From NCBI GenBank assembly GCA_031272405.1, contig JAISTW010000070.1:1-45954 (forward strand): a stretch of 45,954 bases of DNA, given 5' to 3'. The stretch is from Desulfovibrio sp. (GTDB lineage Bacteria > Desulfobacterota > Desulfovibrionia > Desulfovibrionales > Desulfovibrionaceae). The position numbers were made by a program, and so were the translations under genes. Every line of letters begins with the position of its first letter. Position 1 is the stretch's first letter. Shown in pieces: positions 15,954-23,642 of this stretch. The notes below the pieces were generated by a model that was not told the DNA's origin, made no database searches, and worked only from the letters and a program-made list of their open reading frames with translations.

Positions 15954-17103
15954 GCCCCGTGTGCTTACCGGCAACCATTTTCAGATCGGCAACTGGGCCT
16001 GCACGGAAGGCGCCCTTGCCGCCGGGTGCGATTTCGCCGCCGGATATCCCATCACGCCGGCCAGCGAGGTGGCCAACTTTCTGGCCGCCCGCCTGCCCGA
16101 AGTGGGCGGCGTGTTCATTCAGAGCGAAGACGAAATCAGCGCCTGCTGTTCGGCCATAGGGGCCTCCTGGGCCGGGCGTCGGGCCATGACCGTCACCAGC
16201 GGCCCGGGCATCAGCCTGATGCAGGAAAGCATCGGTTTCGCGGCGGCCACGGAAACGCCTCTGGTCATTGTGGACGTGCAGCGCTTCGGCCCCTCCACCG
16301 GCGTGCCCTCCGTGGGTCTGACGGCGGATATGGTGCAGGTCGCGCGCGGCTCCCACGGAGACTACCAGATCATCGCCCTGGCCCCGAACACGCCGCAGGC
16401 CATGTTCGACATCATGATCAGGGCCTTTGACCTTGCGGAAACCTACCGGACGCCGGTCTTCGTGATGGCCGACGGCTTCGCCGGGCATATGCGGGAACGC
16501 GTCAGCATACCGGAGGCCGCCGCGCTCAAGGTCCGCGGACGCAAAATAGCCGCCCCGGCCGCGACCGTTCTGGAGCGGACGGATTTTCTGGATGAAAACG
16601 TCGCGCCCATGCCGGTCTTCGGCCTGGGGCTCAGGGCCCATGTCACCAGCTCCTGCCATGACGCCCACGGCATGCGCAACCTGAGCGATCCGGAAGTCAT
16701 GCACAGCTACGTGACCGTGCCCATCAAAAAAATCCTGTCGCACCGGGACGACATCGTCCGCGTGGAAGAAACCCGCACCGACGACGCCGAGCTGATCATC
16801 ATCAGCTACGGCACGGTCGCCCGTTGCGGCATCGCGGCCCTGGAACTGGCCAGGGCGGAAAACCTGCCCGTCGGCCAGCTCCGCCTGGAAACCTGCTGGC
16901 CGCTGCCCGACCGGGAAATCGAGGCCGCCGCCCGAAAGGCCGCCCACCTGCTGGTGCTGGAAAACAACATGGGACAGATGCTGCCCTATATCCGGGCCTG
17001 CGTGAACGGCGCCGCCGTCGTGCATTTCATGGGGCCGGAACACCTGGGGCAGATTCAGGAACCGGACGCGATCGTGCGCGTCATCAGGGAGATTTTGTCA
17101 TGA
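15946..17103 (+). CDS. korA: 2-Oxoacid:ferredoxin oxidoreductase, alpha subunit
   Basis: A 385-residue alpha subunit of the 2-oxoglutarate:ferredoxin oxidoreductase type (KorA), which binds substrate and part of the thiamine diphosphate site. Conserved blocks are AAGCDFAAGYPITPASEV near residue 25, the SEDEIS acid pair, TVTSGPGISLMQESIGFA, and VDVQRFGPSTGVPS, the RxGPSTGxP signature of this subclass. The second half holds the transketolase-C-like domain (ELIIISYGTVARCGIAALEL) and ends LENNMGQMLPYIR. It lacks the N-terminal gamma domain fused in some relatives; gamma is encoded separately. Subclass membership does not fix the substrate: 2-oxoglutarate is the default, but branched-chain or aryl 2-oxoacids are possible. 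Confidence 0.9.
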   Translation: MPKPRVLTGNHFQIGNWACTEGALAAGCDFAAGYPITPASEVANFLAARLPEVGGVFIQSEDEISACCSAIGASWAGRRAMTVTSGPGISLMQESIGFAAATETPLVIVDVQRFGPSTGVPSVGLTADMVQVARGSHGDYQIIALAPNTPQAMFDIMIRAFDLAETYRTPVFVMADGFAGHMRERVSIPEAAALKVRGRKIAAPAATVLERTDFLDENVAPMPVFGLGLRAHVTSSCHDAHGMRNLSDPEVMHSYVTVPIKKILSHRDDIVRVEETRTDDAELIIISYGTVARCGIAALELARAENLPVGQLRLETCWPLPDREIEAAARKAAHLLVLENNMGQMLPYIRACVNGAAVVHFMGPEHLGQIQEPDAIVRVIREILS

Positions 17104-17930
17104 CAGCCGCGGAACATCCCCTTCGCAAGCACATGCGCCCGCATGTCACCAGAACGACGACCTGTCCCGGGTGCGGCATCGGCACGGTTTCCCAGGCCAT
17201 ACTGCGCGCCGTGGACAGTCTTGGCCTGTCCATGGACGACTTCGTCTTTGTCGCCGGCATAGGATGCTCGGCCTGGATTCCCACGCCTCTTTACAACGCC
17301 GACACCCTGCACACCACCCACGGCCGCCCCATCGCCTTCGCCACCGGGGTCAAGGCATCCCTGCCCGACAAGCGGGTGATGGTTCTGAGCGGCGACGGCG
17401 ATTTGAGCGCCATCGGTGGAAACCATCTCATCCACGCCGCGCGGCGCAACATTGACCTCACCGTGGTGCTGGTCAACAACTCCATTTACGGCATGACCGG
17501 GGGGCAGGCCGCGCCCACCACCCCGATGAACACCAGAACCGTGACCAGCCCCTACGGCTTCACGGAACACGCCTTCGACCTCTCGGAACTGGTGAAGGCT
17601 GCGGGGGCCTCCTATGTGGCGCGCTGGACCACGGCCCACCCCGTGCAGTTGAGCCGGGCCGTCAAAACAGGCCTGGAGAAAAAAGGCTTCAGTTTCATCG
17701 AGGCGGTAAGCCAGTGCCCGGTGCAGTACGGCCGCGCCAGCAAACTCGGCTCGGCCAGGGCCATGATCAAGCGGTACAAGGAAATCAGCGTCCCTGTCAA
17801 AAAAGCGTCGGCCATGTCGCCGGAAGAACTGGCCGGCAAGCTGGTCGTCGGCGAATTCCAGAATGTGGACAAAAAGGAGTTCACCGCCGCCCTGGCCGAG
17901 GCGCGCGCCATCGCGGGAGGAAAAAACTGA
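17100..17930 (+). CDS. korB: 2-Oxoacid:ferredoxin oxidoreductase, beta subunit
   Basis: A 276-residue beta subunit carrying most of the thiamine diphosphate site and one [4Fe-4S] cluster. The motif GDGDLSAIGGNHLIHAARRN, followed by VVLVNNSIYGMTGGQ, is the diphosphate/Mg site. Four cysteines match the cluster ligands of this short beta type: C22 and C25 (TCPGCG), C56 (GIGCSAW) and C206 (SQCPVQYGR). The ATG at 17100 overlaps the korA stop (ATGA); the open frame further upstream lies inside korA and is not coding. Confidence 0.92.
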   Translation: MTAAEHPLRKHMRPHVTRTTTCPGCGIGTVSQAILRAVDSLGLSMDDFVFVAGIGCSAWIPTPLYNADTLHTTHGRPIAFATGVKASLPDKRVMVLSGDGDLSAIGGNHLIHAARRNIDLTVVLVNNSIYGMTGGQAAPTTPMNTRTVTSPYGFTEHAFDLSELVKAAGASYVARWTTAHPVQLSRAVKTGLEKKGFSFIEAVSQCPVQYGRASKLGSARAMIKRYKEISVPVKKASAMSPEELAGKLVVGEFQNVDKKEFTAALAEARAIAGGKN

Positions 17931-18469
17931 TGCCTATCACCAATCTTACCTTTGCAGGGATCGGCGGGCAGGGGTCCATTCTGGCGGGCACCATTCTGGG
18001 AAACGCCGCCGTGACCTTCGGCGGCAAATACGCCACCCAGACCCAGGCCTACTCCTCCGAGCTGCGCGGCGGCTACGCCGCCACCTGGATCATTTTTTCC
18101 GACGCCCCCATCGTCTACCCGCGCGTGATCGCGCCCGACATTCTGGTGGCCCAGGCCCAGGACTCCATCCAGCGCTTCGCCCGGACACTCCGGAAAAAGG
18201 GAACCCTGTTCATGGATTCCGACATCGTCACGGAACTGCCGGACATGGACGCCGCGAAATACGGCGTGCCGGCCACATCCATCGCCCGGAACCGCTTTTC
18301 CGCGCCGGTCGTCGCCAACATCATCATGCTCGGCGCTCTGACGAAGATCGCGCCCGTGGCCGAGCGGAACTGCGTTGAGCAGGCCATTGCCGCCGCCGTG
18401 CCCAAGGGCAAGACCGCGCTGAACATGGAAGCCTTCGCCGCCGGTTTTGAAGAGGTCAGGGCGCTCTGA
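17930..18469 (+). CDS. korC: 2-Oxoacid:ferredoxin oxidoreductase, gamma subunit
   Basis: A 179-residue gamma subunit that, with alpha and beta, completes the oxidoreductase and helps bind CoA. Diagnostic segments are FAGIGGQGSILAGTILGNAA at the start, then TQTQAYSSELRGGYAATWI, then PDILVAQAQDS. The ATG shares one base with the korB stop (TGATG), so the two are translationally coupled. The length is normal. Two hairpins lie between its stop and the next gene. Confidence 0.9.
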   Translation: MPITNLTFAGIGGQGSILAGTILGNAAVTFGGKYATQTQAYSSELRGGYAATWIIFSDAPIVYPRVIAPDILVAQAQDSIQRFARTLRKKGTLFMDSDIVTELPDMDAAKYGVPATSIARNRFSAPVVANIIMLGALTKIAPVAERNCVEQAIAAAVPKGKTALNMEAFAAGFEEVRAL

Positions 18470-18478
18470 ACGAGGTCC

Positions 18479-18516
18479 GCCTGAAGCCGTTTCAGGCAAG
18501 CGCCGCCCCAGGCGGC
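18479..18516 (+). promoter_or_regulatory. Tandem hairpins between korC and the acyl-CoA synthetase genes
   Basis: GCCTGAA (18479-18485) pairs with TTCAGGC (18491-18497), and immediately after it GCCGCC (18502-18507) pairs with GGCGGC (18511-18516). Neither is followed by a T run, so these look like RNA-processing or stability elements rather than a terminator. Confidence 0.5.
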
Positions 18517-18540
18517 CCCAAACAAGACGAGGAACAGCAT

Positions 18541-19677
18541 ATGATTATTCCGGAACACCTGGCCAAACAACGCCTTGCCGCATACGGGCTGCGCGTCCCG
18601 GCCGGATGGAAGGCCGCCACGCCCGGAGAGGCCGAGGCGGCGGCGAAACGGCTGAACGGCCGTTGCGTGGTCAAGGCCCTGATACCCATAGGCGGACGGG
18701 GCAAAGCCGGGGGCGTGAAGCTGTGCGCCTCCCCGGCCGAAGCCGCGGCCGCGGCGGCCGGCCTGCTCGGCGCGCAACTGCGCGGGCATGTCGTCAACAG
18801 CCTGCTGGTGGAAGAGGCCATGTCGCCGCAGGAGGAATATTACGCCGCCGTCATGGTCAATCAGGAACTCGGGGCCATAGACCTGTTGCTCAGCCTGAGC
18901 GGCGGCATGGACATCGAAACGCTGGCCGGACGCGAAGACGCCGTCCTGCGCCTGCACGCCGTCCCCGGCCGCGACCTGCCCCTGCACGAAACACGCGCCT
19001 GGCTCGCCAGGGCGGGAGCGTCCCATACGGAGGAACTCGCCTTTTTTCTGACGGCCCTGCTCCGCGCCGCCGCGGACATGGACGCCATGCTTCTGGAAAT
19101 CAACCCCCTGGCCCTGCTCAAGGACGGGACCCTGGTCGCCCTGGACTGCAAACTGGAGACGGACGACAACGCCCTGAACCGACAGTCGGCGTTTCAGGAT
19201 CTGCGCGACGCGGAACTCACGCCCCTGGAGCGGGAGGCGAAACGGCTGGGCGTTTCCTTTGTGCCGCTGGAGGGGGAAATCGGCGTCATCGCCAGCGGCG
19301 CGGGGCTGGGCATGGCGACCCTGGACATGCTGCGCCAGAAAGGCCTGACGCCCGCCAACTTTCTGGACACCGGGGGCGGCATCTCCGTGCCCATGCTGGA
19401 CGGGGCGGTGCGCATGCTCCTGGGCGAATCCAGAGTCAGAGGCATGATCATCAACCTGTACGGCGGCATCAACCGCATGCTGGACGCGGCGCAGGGCATC
19501 GCCTCCGCGCTGGAGCACTGTGGCCATGACCGGCCCGTGGTGGTGAAAATCCTCGGCAACCAGCAGGAGGAGGCCTGGGCGCTTCTGGAAAAACTGGAGA
19601 ACGTCCACGTGTTCAAGGATGTGCAATCCGAAAAGGCGGTGGCGCGTCTCGCCGCCCTGCTGGGGGTGACGGCATGA
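18541..19677 (+). CDS. sucC: Succinyl-CoA synthetase-like beta subunit (ADP/GDP-forming acyl-CoA synthetase)
   Basis: A 378-residue SucC-type beta subunit with an N-terminal ATP-grasp domain (EHLAKQRLAAYGLRVPAGW, VVKALIPIGGRGKAGGVKL) and a C-terminal CoA-ligase domain (DTGGGISVPMLDGAVRMLL, then MIINLYGGINRMLDAAQGI). MLLEINPLALLKDG holds the expected metal-binding region. With the alpha subunit it converts acyl-CoA, ADP or GDP and phosphate to free acid, ATP or GTP and CoA. The ATG follows GAGGAA. It overlaps sucD by 4 nt. Succinyl-CoA is the default substrate, but the kor context means the pair works on whatever CoA ester KorABCD makes. Confidence 0.88.
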   Translation: MIIPEHLAKQRLAAYGLRVPAGWKAATPGEAEAAAKRLNGRCVVKALIPIGGRGKAGGVKLCASPAEAAAAAAGLLGAQLRGHVVNSLLVEEAMSPQEEYYAAVMVNQELGAIDLLLSLSGGMDIETLAGREDAVLRLHAVPGRDLPLHETRAWLARAGASHTEELAFFLTALLRAAADMDAMLLEINPLALLKDGTLVALDCKLETDDNALNRQSAFQDLRDAELTPLEREAKRLGVSFVPLEGEIGVIASGAGLGMATLDMLRQKGLTPANFLDTGGGISVPMLDGAVRMLLGESRVRGMIINLYGGINRMLDAAQGIASALEHCGHDRPVVVKILGNQQEEAWALLEKLENVHVFKDVQSEKAVARLAALLGVTA

Positions 19678-20543
19678 AACTCTTCGGCATTGATTATCCC
19701 CTGCGCGGCATTGTGCAGGGCGTTACCGGCACTGTCGGCCGCAAGCAGACCAAATGGATGCTTGAGGCGGGCACAAACCTGGTGGCCGGCGTCACCCCCG
19801 GCAAGGAAGGCCAGGAGGCGGAAGGCCTGCCGGTGTTCGGTCGGGTGCGCGACACGGTGGACAAACTGGGGGCCAACGCCTCGGTCATCTTCGTGCCGCC
19901 GGCCTTCGTGCGCAGCGCGGCCTGCGAGGCCATGGACGCGGGCATACGCTTCATCGTCATCGTCACGGAGTTCATCCCGGTGCGCGATACGCTGGAAATC
20001 CGCGAGCGCGCGAAGATTATGGGCGTCACCATCATCGGCCCCAACTGTCCCGGCATTTTTGTGCCTGGACACGGCAAACTGGGCATCATGCCCGCAAGCA
20101 TCTTCAACAGCGGCACGGTCGGGGTGGTGGGCCGCAGCGCCACGCTCTCCTACGAGGTGGTGGGCAACCTGACGGCCGCCGGTTTCGGGCAGCGCGCCGC
20201 CGTCGGCATAGGCGGCGATCCTGTGGCCTGCACCGGATTTATGCCGGTACTGGAATGGTTCGAAAAGGATCCCGGCACGACGGCCGTGGCCCTGATAGGA
20301 GAAATAGGCGGCTATGCCGAGGAACAGGCCGCGGCTTTTATCAAAACCATGACCAAGCCCGTCGTGGGCCTCATCGCCGGCCGTTCCGCGCCTCCCGGCA
20401 AGCGTTTCGGCCATGCCGGTGCCATTATCCGCGCGGGGAGCGGCGGTCCGGAAGCCAAAGTAAAGGCCCTTGAAGCCGCCGGGGCCCGCATCGGCGTCAG
20501 TCCGACGGAACTGCCCGGCCTGCTGCGCCAGGTCCTGGGATAG
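19674..20543 (+). CDS. sucD: Succinyl-CoA synthetase-like alpha subunit
   Basis: A 289-residue SucD-type alpha subunit. It has a Rossmann CoA-binding start ([20 protein letters not shown], slightly different from the usual GxTGxxGxxH), the segment [20 protein letters not shown], then [20 protein letters not shown] and [13 protein letters not shown]. The phosphohistidine is in [16 protein letters not shown] near residue 245, so the enzyme should be active. The ATGA overlap couples it to sucC. It ends the kor-suc block; a 152-bp gap with its own promoter candidate follows. Confidence 0.9.
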   Translation: MKLFGIDYPLRGIVQGVTGTVGRKQTKWMLEAGTNLVAGVTPGKEGQEAEGLPVFGRVRDTVDKLGANASVIFVPPAFVRSAACEAMDAGIRFIVIVTEFIPVRDTLEIRERAKIMGVTIIGPNCPGIFVPGHGKLGIMPASIFNSGTVGVVGRSATLSYEVVGNLTAAGFGQRAAVGIGGDPVACTGFMPVLEWFEKDPGTTAVALIGEIGGYAEEQAAAFIKTMTKPVVGLIAGRSAPPGKRFGHAGAIIRAGSGGPEAKVKALEAAGARIGVSPTELPGLLRQVLG

Positions 20544-20583
20544 AACCCCTGCCGCGCGGACAGAAAAAAAACGCTTCCAATTT

Positions 20584-20612
20584 TTGACGGCAACATCTAA
20601 AGTGGGTATATC
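20584..20612 (+). promoter_or_regulatory. Candidate promoter for the dctPQM transporter genes
   Basis: TTGACG (20584-20589), 17-bp spacer, TATATC (20607-20612). A start near 20619 gives a leader of about 75 nt. The gap before it has no clear terminator for sucD, so readthrough is also possible. Confidence 0.45.
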
Positions 20613-20638
20613 CAGAGCAAAAAAACTACGCCGTGATT

Positions 20639-20655
20639 CGCATGTGGGACATGCG
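20639..20655 (+). promoter_or_regulatory. Operator-like inverted repeat upstream of dctP
   Basis: CGCATGT-GGG-ACATGCG: two perfect 7-bp arms with a 3-bp spacer, about 20 bp after the predicted start of transcription. Position and symmetry suit a repressor dimer. It is flanked by two similar GGGTATATCC / GGGAATATATCC blocks. No regulator gene lies in the cluster. Confidence 0.45.
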
Positions 20656-20695
20656 GGAATATATCCGGAACACCTCTTAACCAAGGAGATTGGAT

Positions 20696-21685
20696 ATGAT
20701 GAAAACGACGTTTTTCAGCTGTTTGCTGGCAGGGGCGCTGCTGTTCGCTCCCGCCGCCATCGCCGCGCCGATCGTGCTGAAATTCCAGCACCCACACACG
20801 GCCCAGGAGCCGTACCACCATGCCTATGAGGCCTGGGCCAAAGCGGTGAAGGAACGCACCAAGGGCGCCGTGGAAATTCAGGTGTTCCACAGCTCCCAGA
20901 TAGGCGTGGAGGAAGACATCATTGAACAGATGCGCCTCGGCGCGCCGGTCGGCCAGAGCACCGACGCAGCCCGCATGGGCAACTACGTCAAGGATTTTTC
21001 CGCCATGAACCTGCCGTACTTCATCGACTCCCTGGAAGAACTCGAAAAGCTGGGCAAGCTGGACTCCGTCAAGAAGCTGGTCAAGCGTCTGGAAGACGAA
21101 TGCGGCATCCACGCTTTCACCCTCTTTTTTGTCCAGGGTTTCCGCCACATGTTCACCAACAAGCCGATTTACAAGCCCGCGGATCTGAAGGGCATGCGCA
21201 TCCGTTCCGCTCCGGCCCCTGCCTGGCAGGCCATGGTGAAATCTCTGGGCGCCACCCCGGTGACCATCCCCTACGTCGAAATCTATTCCGCCATTCAGGC
21301 CAAAGCGGTGGACGGGACGGAAATCGGCTACACCGGAGGCTATGCCGCCAGCCTGTATGAAGTGACCAAATACGTCAGTGAAACCAGGCACTATCTGCTC
21401 ATGAACATTCCCATCGCCAGCGCCAAATGGTTCCGCGACCTGCCCCCGGAATACCAGAAGATACTGGACGAGGAATGTGAAAAGGCCGGAAGAAAGGCAT
21501 CTTACGACACCATCAACAAACTGGAGGCGGAAGCCAAACAGGGCATGATCAGCAAGGGAACCAAGATCGTCGAATCCAAGGACATAGACATAAACGCCTT
21601 CAAGGCGGCCGGCAAGGCTGCGTACGAGGAGATGGGCGTGCTTGGCTTCCGCGACGCGGTGTGGAAGGAACTGGGCAAGAAATAG
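20696..21685 (+). CDS. dctP: TRAP transporter solute-binding protein (DctP family)
   Basis: A 329-residue periplasmic binding protein of a TRAP transporter. Residues 1 to about 24 are a signal peptide (CLLAGALLFAPAAIAA, cleavage after AxA). The mature protein begins PIVLKFQHPHT. The DctP core is clear: YKPADLKGMRIRSAPAPAW, whose arginine is the usual carboxylate anchor, followed by MVKSLGATPVTIPYVEIYSA and the DGTE segment. The ligand is therefore probably a carboxylate or other organic acid, but it cannot be named. ATG at 20696 sits 6 nt after AAGGAG; ATG at 20699 is an alternative. Immediate linkage to kor-suc suggests that the imported acid feeds that pathway. Confidence 0.9.
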   Translation: MMKTTFFSCLLAGALLFAPAAIAAPIVLKFQHPHTAQEPYHHAYEAWAKAVKERTKGAVEIQVFHSSQIGVEEDIIEQMRLGAPVGQSTDAARMGNYVKDFSAMNLPYFIDSLEELEKLGKLDSVKKLVKRLEDECGIHAFTLFFVQGFRHMFTNKPIYKPADLKGMRIRSAPAPAWQAMVKSLGATPVTIPYVEIYSAIQAKAVDGTEIGYTGGYAASLYEVTKYVSETRHYLLMNIPIASAKWFRDLPPEYQKILDEECEKAGRKASYDTINKLEAEAKQGMISKGTKIVESKDIDINAFKAAGKAAYEEMGVLGFRDAVWKELGKK

Positions 21686-21708
21686 CCGGACTTCGTCCGG
21701 AGATCTAC

Positions 21709-21736
21709 GGGGAGACGGGCGCGCGCCCGTCTCCCC
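21709..21736 (+). promoter_or_regulatory. 28-nt perfect palindrome between dctP and dctQ
   Basis: Both 14-nt halves are exactly complementary: GGGGAGACGGGCGC and GCGCCCGTCTCCCC. It would form a very stable RNA hairpin, ending 2 nt before the GGAGGA ribosome site of dctQ. A smaller hairpin (CCGGA-CTTCG-TCCGG) precedes it. There is no T run, so it more likely shields dctP mRNA or limits dctQM expression than ends transcription. Confidence 0.75.
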
Positions 21737-21749
21737 CGGAGGATTGCGC

Positions 21750-22295
21750 ATGAAAAAACTCTACACCCGTTTTTGCGAGGTGGAACTTGCTCTGGCCATG
21801 ATCGCCCTGTGTTTTTCGACCTTTCTCATTTTCGCTTCCGCCGTGGCCCGGACCATTGGCACCCCCATAAACTGGGCGCTGGAGATATCCCTGTTCATTT
21901 TCGCTTGGTGCATCTTTCTCAGCGCCGATGTGGCCCTGCGCTCCGACCGCATGATGAACATGGACATCTTCATCAATCTCATGCCGCAAAAGGCCCGGGA
22001 CGGCTGTATGCTCGCGAGTTACTGCATCATCTTCGTCTTTTTGATCATTCTGCTCGTCTTCGGCCTCGATCTCGCCTACAAGACGCGCCTGCGCCCTGTC
22101 CCCGGCATCCCCGGCCTCAGTTATTCCTGGATCACGCTGAGTCTTCCGCTGGGCTCCCTGTTCATGATGGTCACCTGCGGCCTCAAGATACGCGACTTCG
22201 CCCGGCGCTTCGCCGCCCCGGCTTCCCCCGGAGGAACCTCCCAAGATGAACCCGCGCCGCAAGCAGCGGCGGAAACCCTGCCCAGGGAGGGATAG
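21750..22295 (+). CDS. dctQ: TRAP transporter small membrane subunit (DctQ family)
   Basis: A 181-residue protein with four hydrophobic segments, the DctQ layout. Recognisable parts are EISLFIFAWCIFLSADVALR near residues 48-67 (the conserved W and acidic helix end) and a final helix at about 130-155. It pairs with DctM in the membrane. I start at the ATG at 21750, preceded by GGAGGA; the frame extends upstream into dctP but that part is not coding. The C-terminal tail is rich in Pro and Ala. Three nt separate it from dctM. Confidence 0.87.
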   Translation: MKKLYTRFCEVELALAMIALCFSTFLIFASAVARTIGTPINWALEISLFIFAWCIFLSADVALRSDRMMNMDIFINLMPQKARDGCMLASYCIIFVFLIILLVFGLDLAYKTRLRPVPGIPGLSYSWITLSLPLGSLFMMVTCGLKIRDFARRFAAPASPGGTSQDEPAPQAAAETLPREG

Positions 22296-22298
22296 CCC

Positions 22299-23576
22299 AT
22301 GTTGTGGGTGTTACTGATTTTTCTGTTCCTCGCGGTCATCGGCATGCCCATCGCCTTCGCCCTTGGCATCTCCGGCTGCGTGTTTTTCCTGGTGCATCCG
22401 GAAATGCCCTTCATCACCGCCATTCAGCTGCCCATCACCCAGACGCAGAATTTCGCCCTGCTGGCGGTGCCGCTGTTCATTTTCGCCGGCAACCTGATGA
22501 ACGTCTGCGGCATAACCGAGCGCCTGATCAGATTGTCCCTGGTGCTGACCGGGCACATGACCGGCGGTCTGGCCCAGGTGAGCGTGGCCATGTCCACGCT
22601 CATGGGCGGCGTTTCCGGCTCCTCCACCGCCGACGCGGCCATGCTGGGGCGCATCCTCAGCCCGGACATGGTGAAGAACGGCTATGAAAAAGGCTACATC
22701 GTCTCGGCCATCGGCTTTTCCGCCATCATCACCTCCACCATGCCCCCCGGCATAGGCATGATCATTTACGGCACCACCGGGCAGGTTTCCATAGGCCGGC
22801 TTTTCGCCGCTGGCTTCACGTGCGCCCTGATAATGATGACCGTGCTGATGCTGACCGTGTACCTGACCTCCCGGCACTTCGGCTATACGCCCGTGAGAAG
22901 CGGACGCGCTTCCTGGGCGGAAATCGGCGGGGCCGCGCTGAAGTCCATCTGGGCCATCGCCTTCCCGATTTTTCTTTTGCTCGGCATACGCACTGGAATA
23001 TTCACCCCTTCGGAGGTAGGCGCCTTCGCCTGTCTGTACGGGCTTTTTGTGGGCGTGCTCTGCCACCGGGAGCTGACCTGGGAGAAGTTCCGCGCAGCCC
23101 TGCACCACAGCGTCGGCGACATCGGCGGCATCATGTTCCTGATCGCCATGACCGGCATCTTCGGCTACGGCATCCCCTACGAACAGGTGCCCCAGGCCAT
23201 CACCTCCTTTACCACCAGCATCACCACCAACCCCTACATAGTGGTGTACATCATCGTGGCCTGCCTGATAGTGGCCGGCATGTTCATTGACGGTTCGCCC
23301 TGCGTACTGCTGTTCACCCCGATTTTTCTGCCTCTGGCCAAGAGCGTCGGCCTGGACCCGGTCGTGTTCGGTCTGATCTTATGCACCTGCACCACTATGG
23401 GCATCCTGACGCCGCCGGTCGGGGTGGTGATGTTCCTTTTGTGCGGCATGCTGGAATGCTCCGTGGGGGATTACCTGAAAAGAAGCTGGCCCTTCTTCAT
23501 CGCCATGCTGGTGATTATCAGCATTTTCATCTTTTTCCCGAAACTGGTGATGTTCATACCAAATCTACTATTCTAA
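22299..23576 (+). CDS. dctM: TRAP transporter large membrane subunit (DctM family)
   Basis: A 425-residue polytopic membrane protein, the sodium-coupled transport subunit. Family marks are FLAVIGMPIAFALGISGCVF at the start, AVPLFIFAGNLMN near residue 55, SVAMSTLMGGVSGSSTADAA near 95-115, and IITSTMPPGIGMIIYG near 140. In the second half are MFIDGSPCVLLFTPIFLPL and MGILTPPVGVVMF, the mirror-repeat partner of the first signature. The length is normal. DctPQM together form a high-affinity secondary importer dependent on its binding protein. Confidence 0.92.
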   Translation: MLWVLLIFLFLAVIGMPIAFALGISGCVFFLVHPEMPFITAIQLPITQTQNFALLAVPLFIFAGNLMNVCGITERLIRLSLVLTGHMTGGLAQVSVAMSTLMGGVSGSSTADAAMLGRILSPDMVKNGYEKGYIVSAIGFSAIITSTMPPGIGMIIYGTTGQVSIGRLFAAGFTCALIMMTVLMLTVYLTSRHFGYTPVRSGRASWAEIGGAALKSIWAIAFPIFLLLGIRTGIFTPSEVGAFACLYGLFVGVLCHRELTWEKFRAALHHSVGDIGGIMFLIAMTGIFGYGIPYEQVPQAITSFTTSITTNPYIVVYIIVACLIVAGMFIDGSPCVLLFTPIFLPLAKSVGLDPVVFGLILCTCTTMGILTPPVGVVMFLLCGMLECSVGDYLKRSWPFFIAMLVIISIFIFFPKLVMFIPNLLF

Positions 23577-23602
23577 CGGCCGGCGCCAGTCCGGACAGAC
23601 AG

Positions 23603-23619
23603 GCGGGCTCTTTGCCCGC
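23603..23619 (+). promoter_or_regulatory. Intercistronic hairpin between dctM and the aldo/keto-reductase-like gene
   Basis: GCGGGC (23603-23608) and GCCCGC (23614-23619) around TCTTT, in the 66-bp gap. No T run follows. The downstream gene has its own AGGAG site, so readthrough with adjusted stability is likely. Confidence 0.45.
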
Positions 23620-23642
23620 GCATACCACAGGAGAAACAGTCT

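Noticed and set aside
18115-20684. Two long minus-strand open frames (about 500 codons each) opposite korC, sucC and sucD
   Set aside because: High GC makes stop codons rare on the reverse strand here; the plus-strand genes carry every expected catalytic motif.
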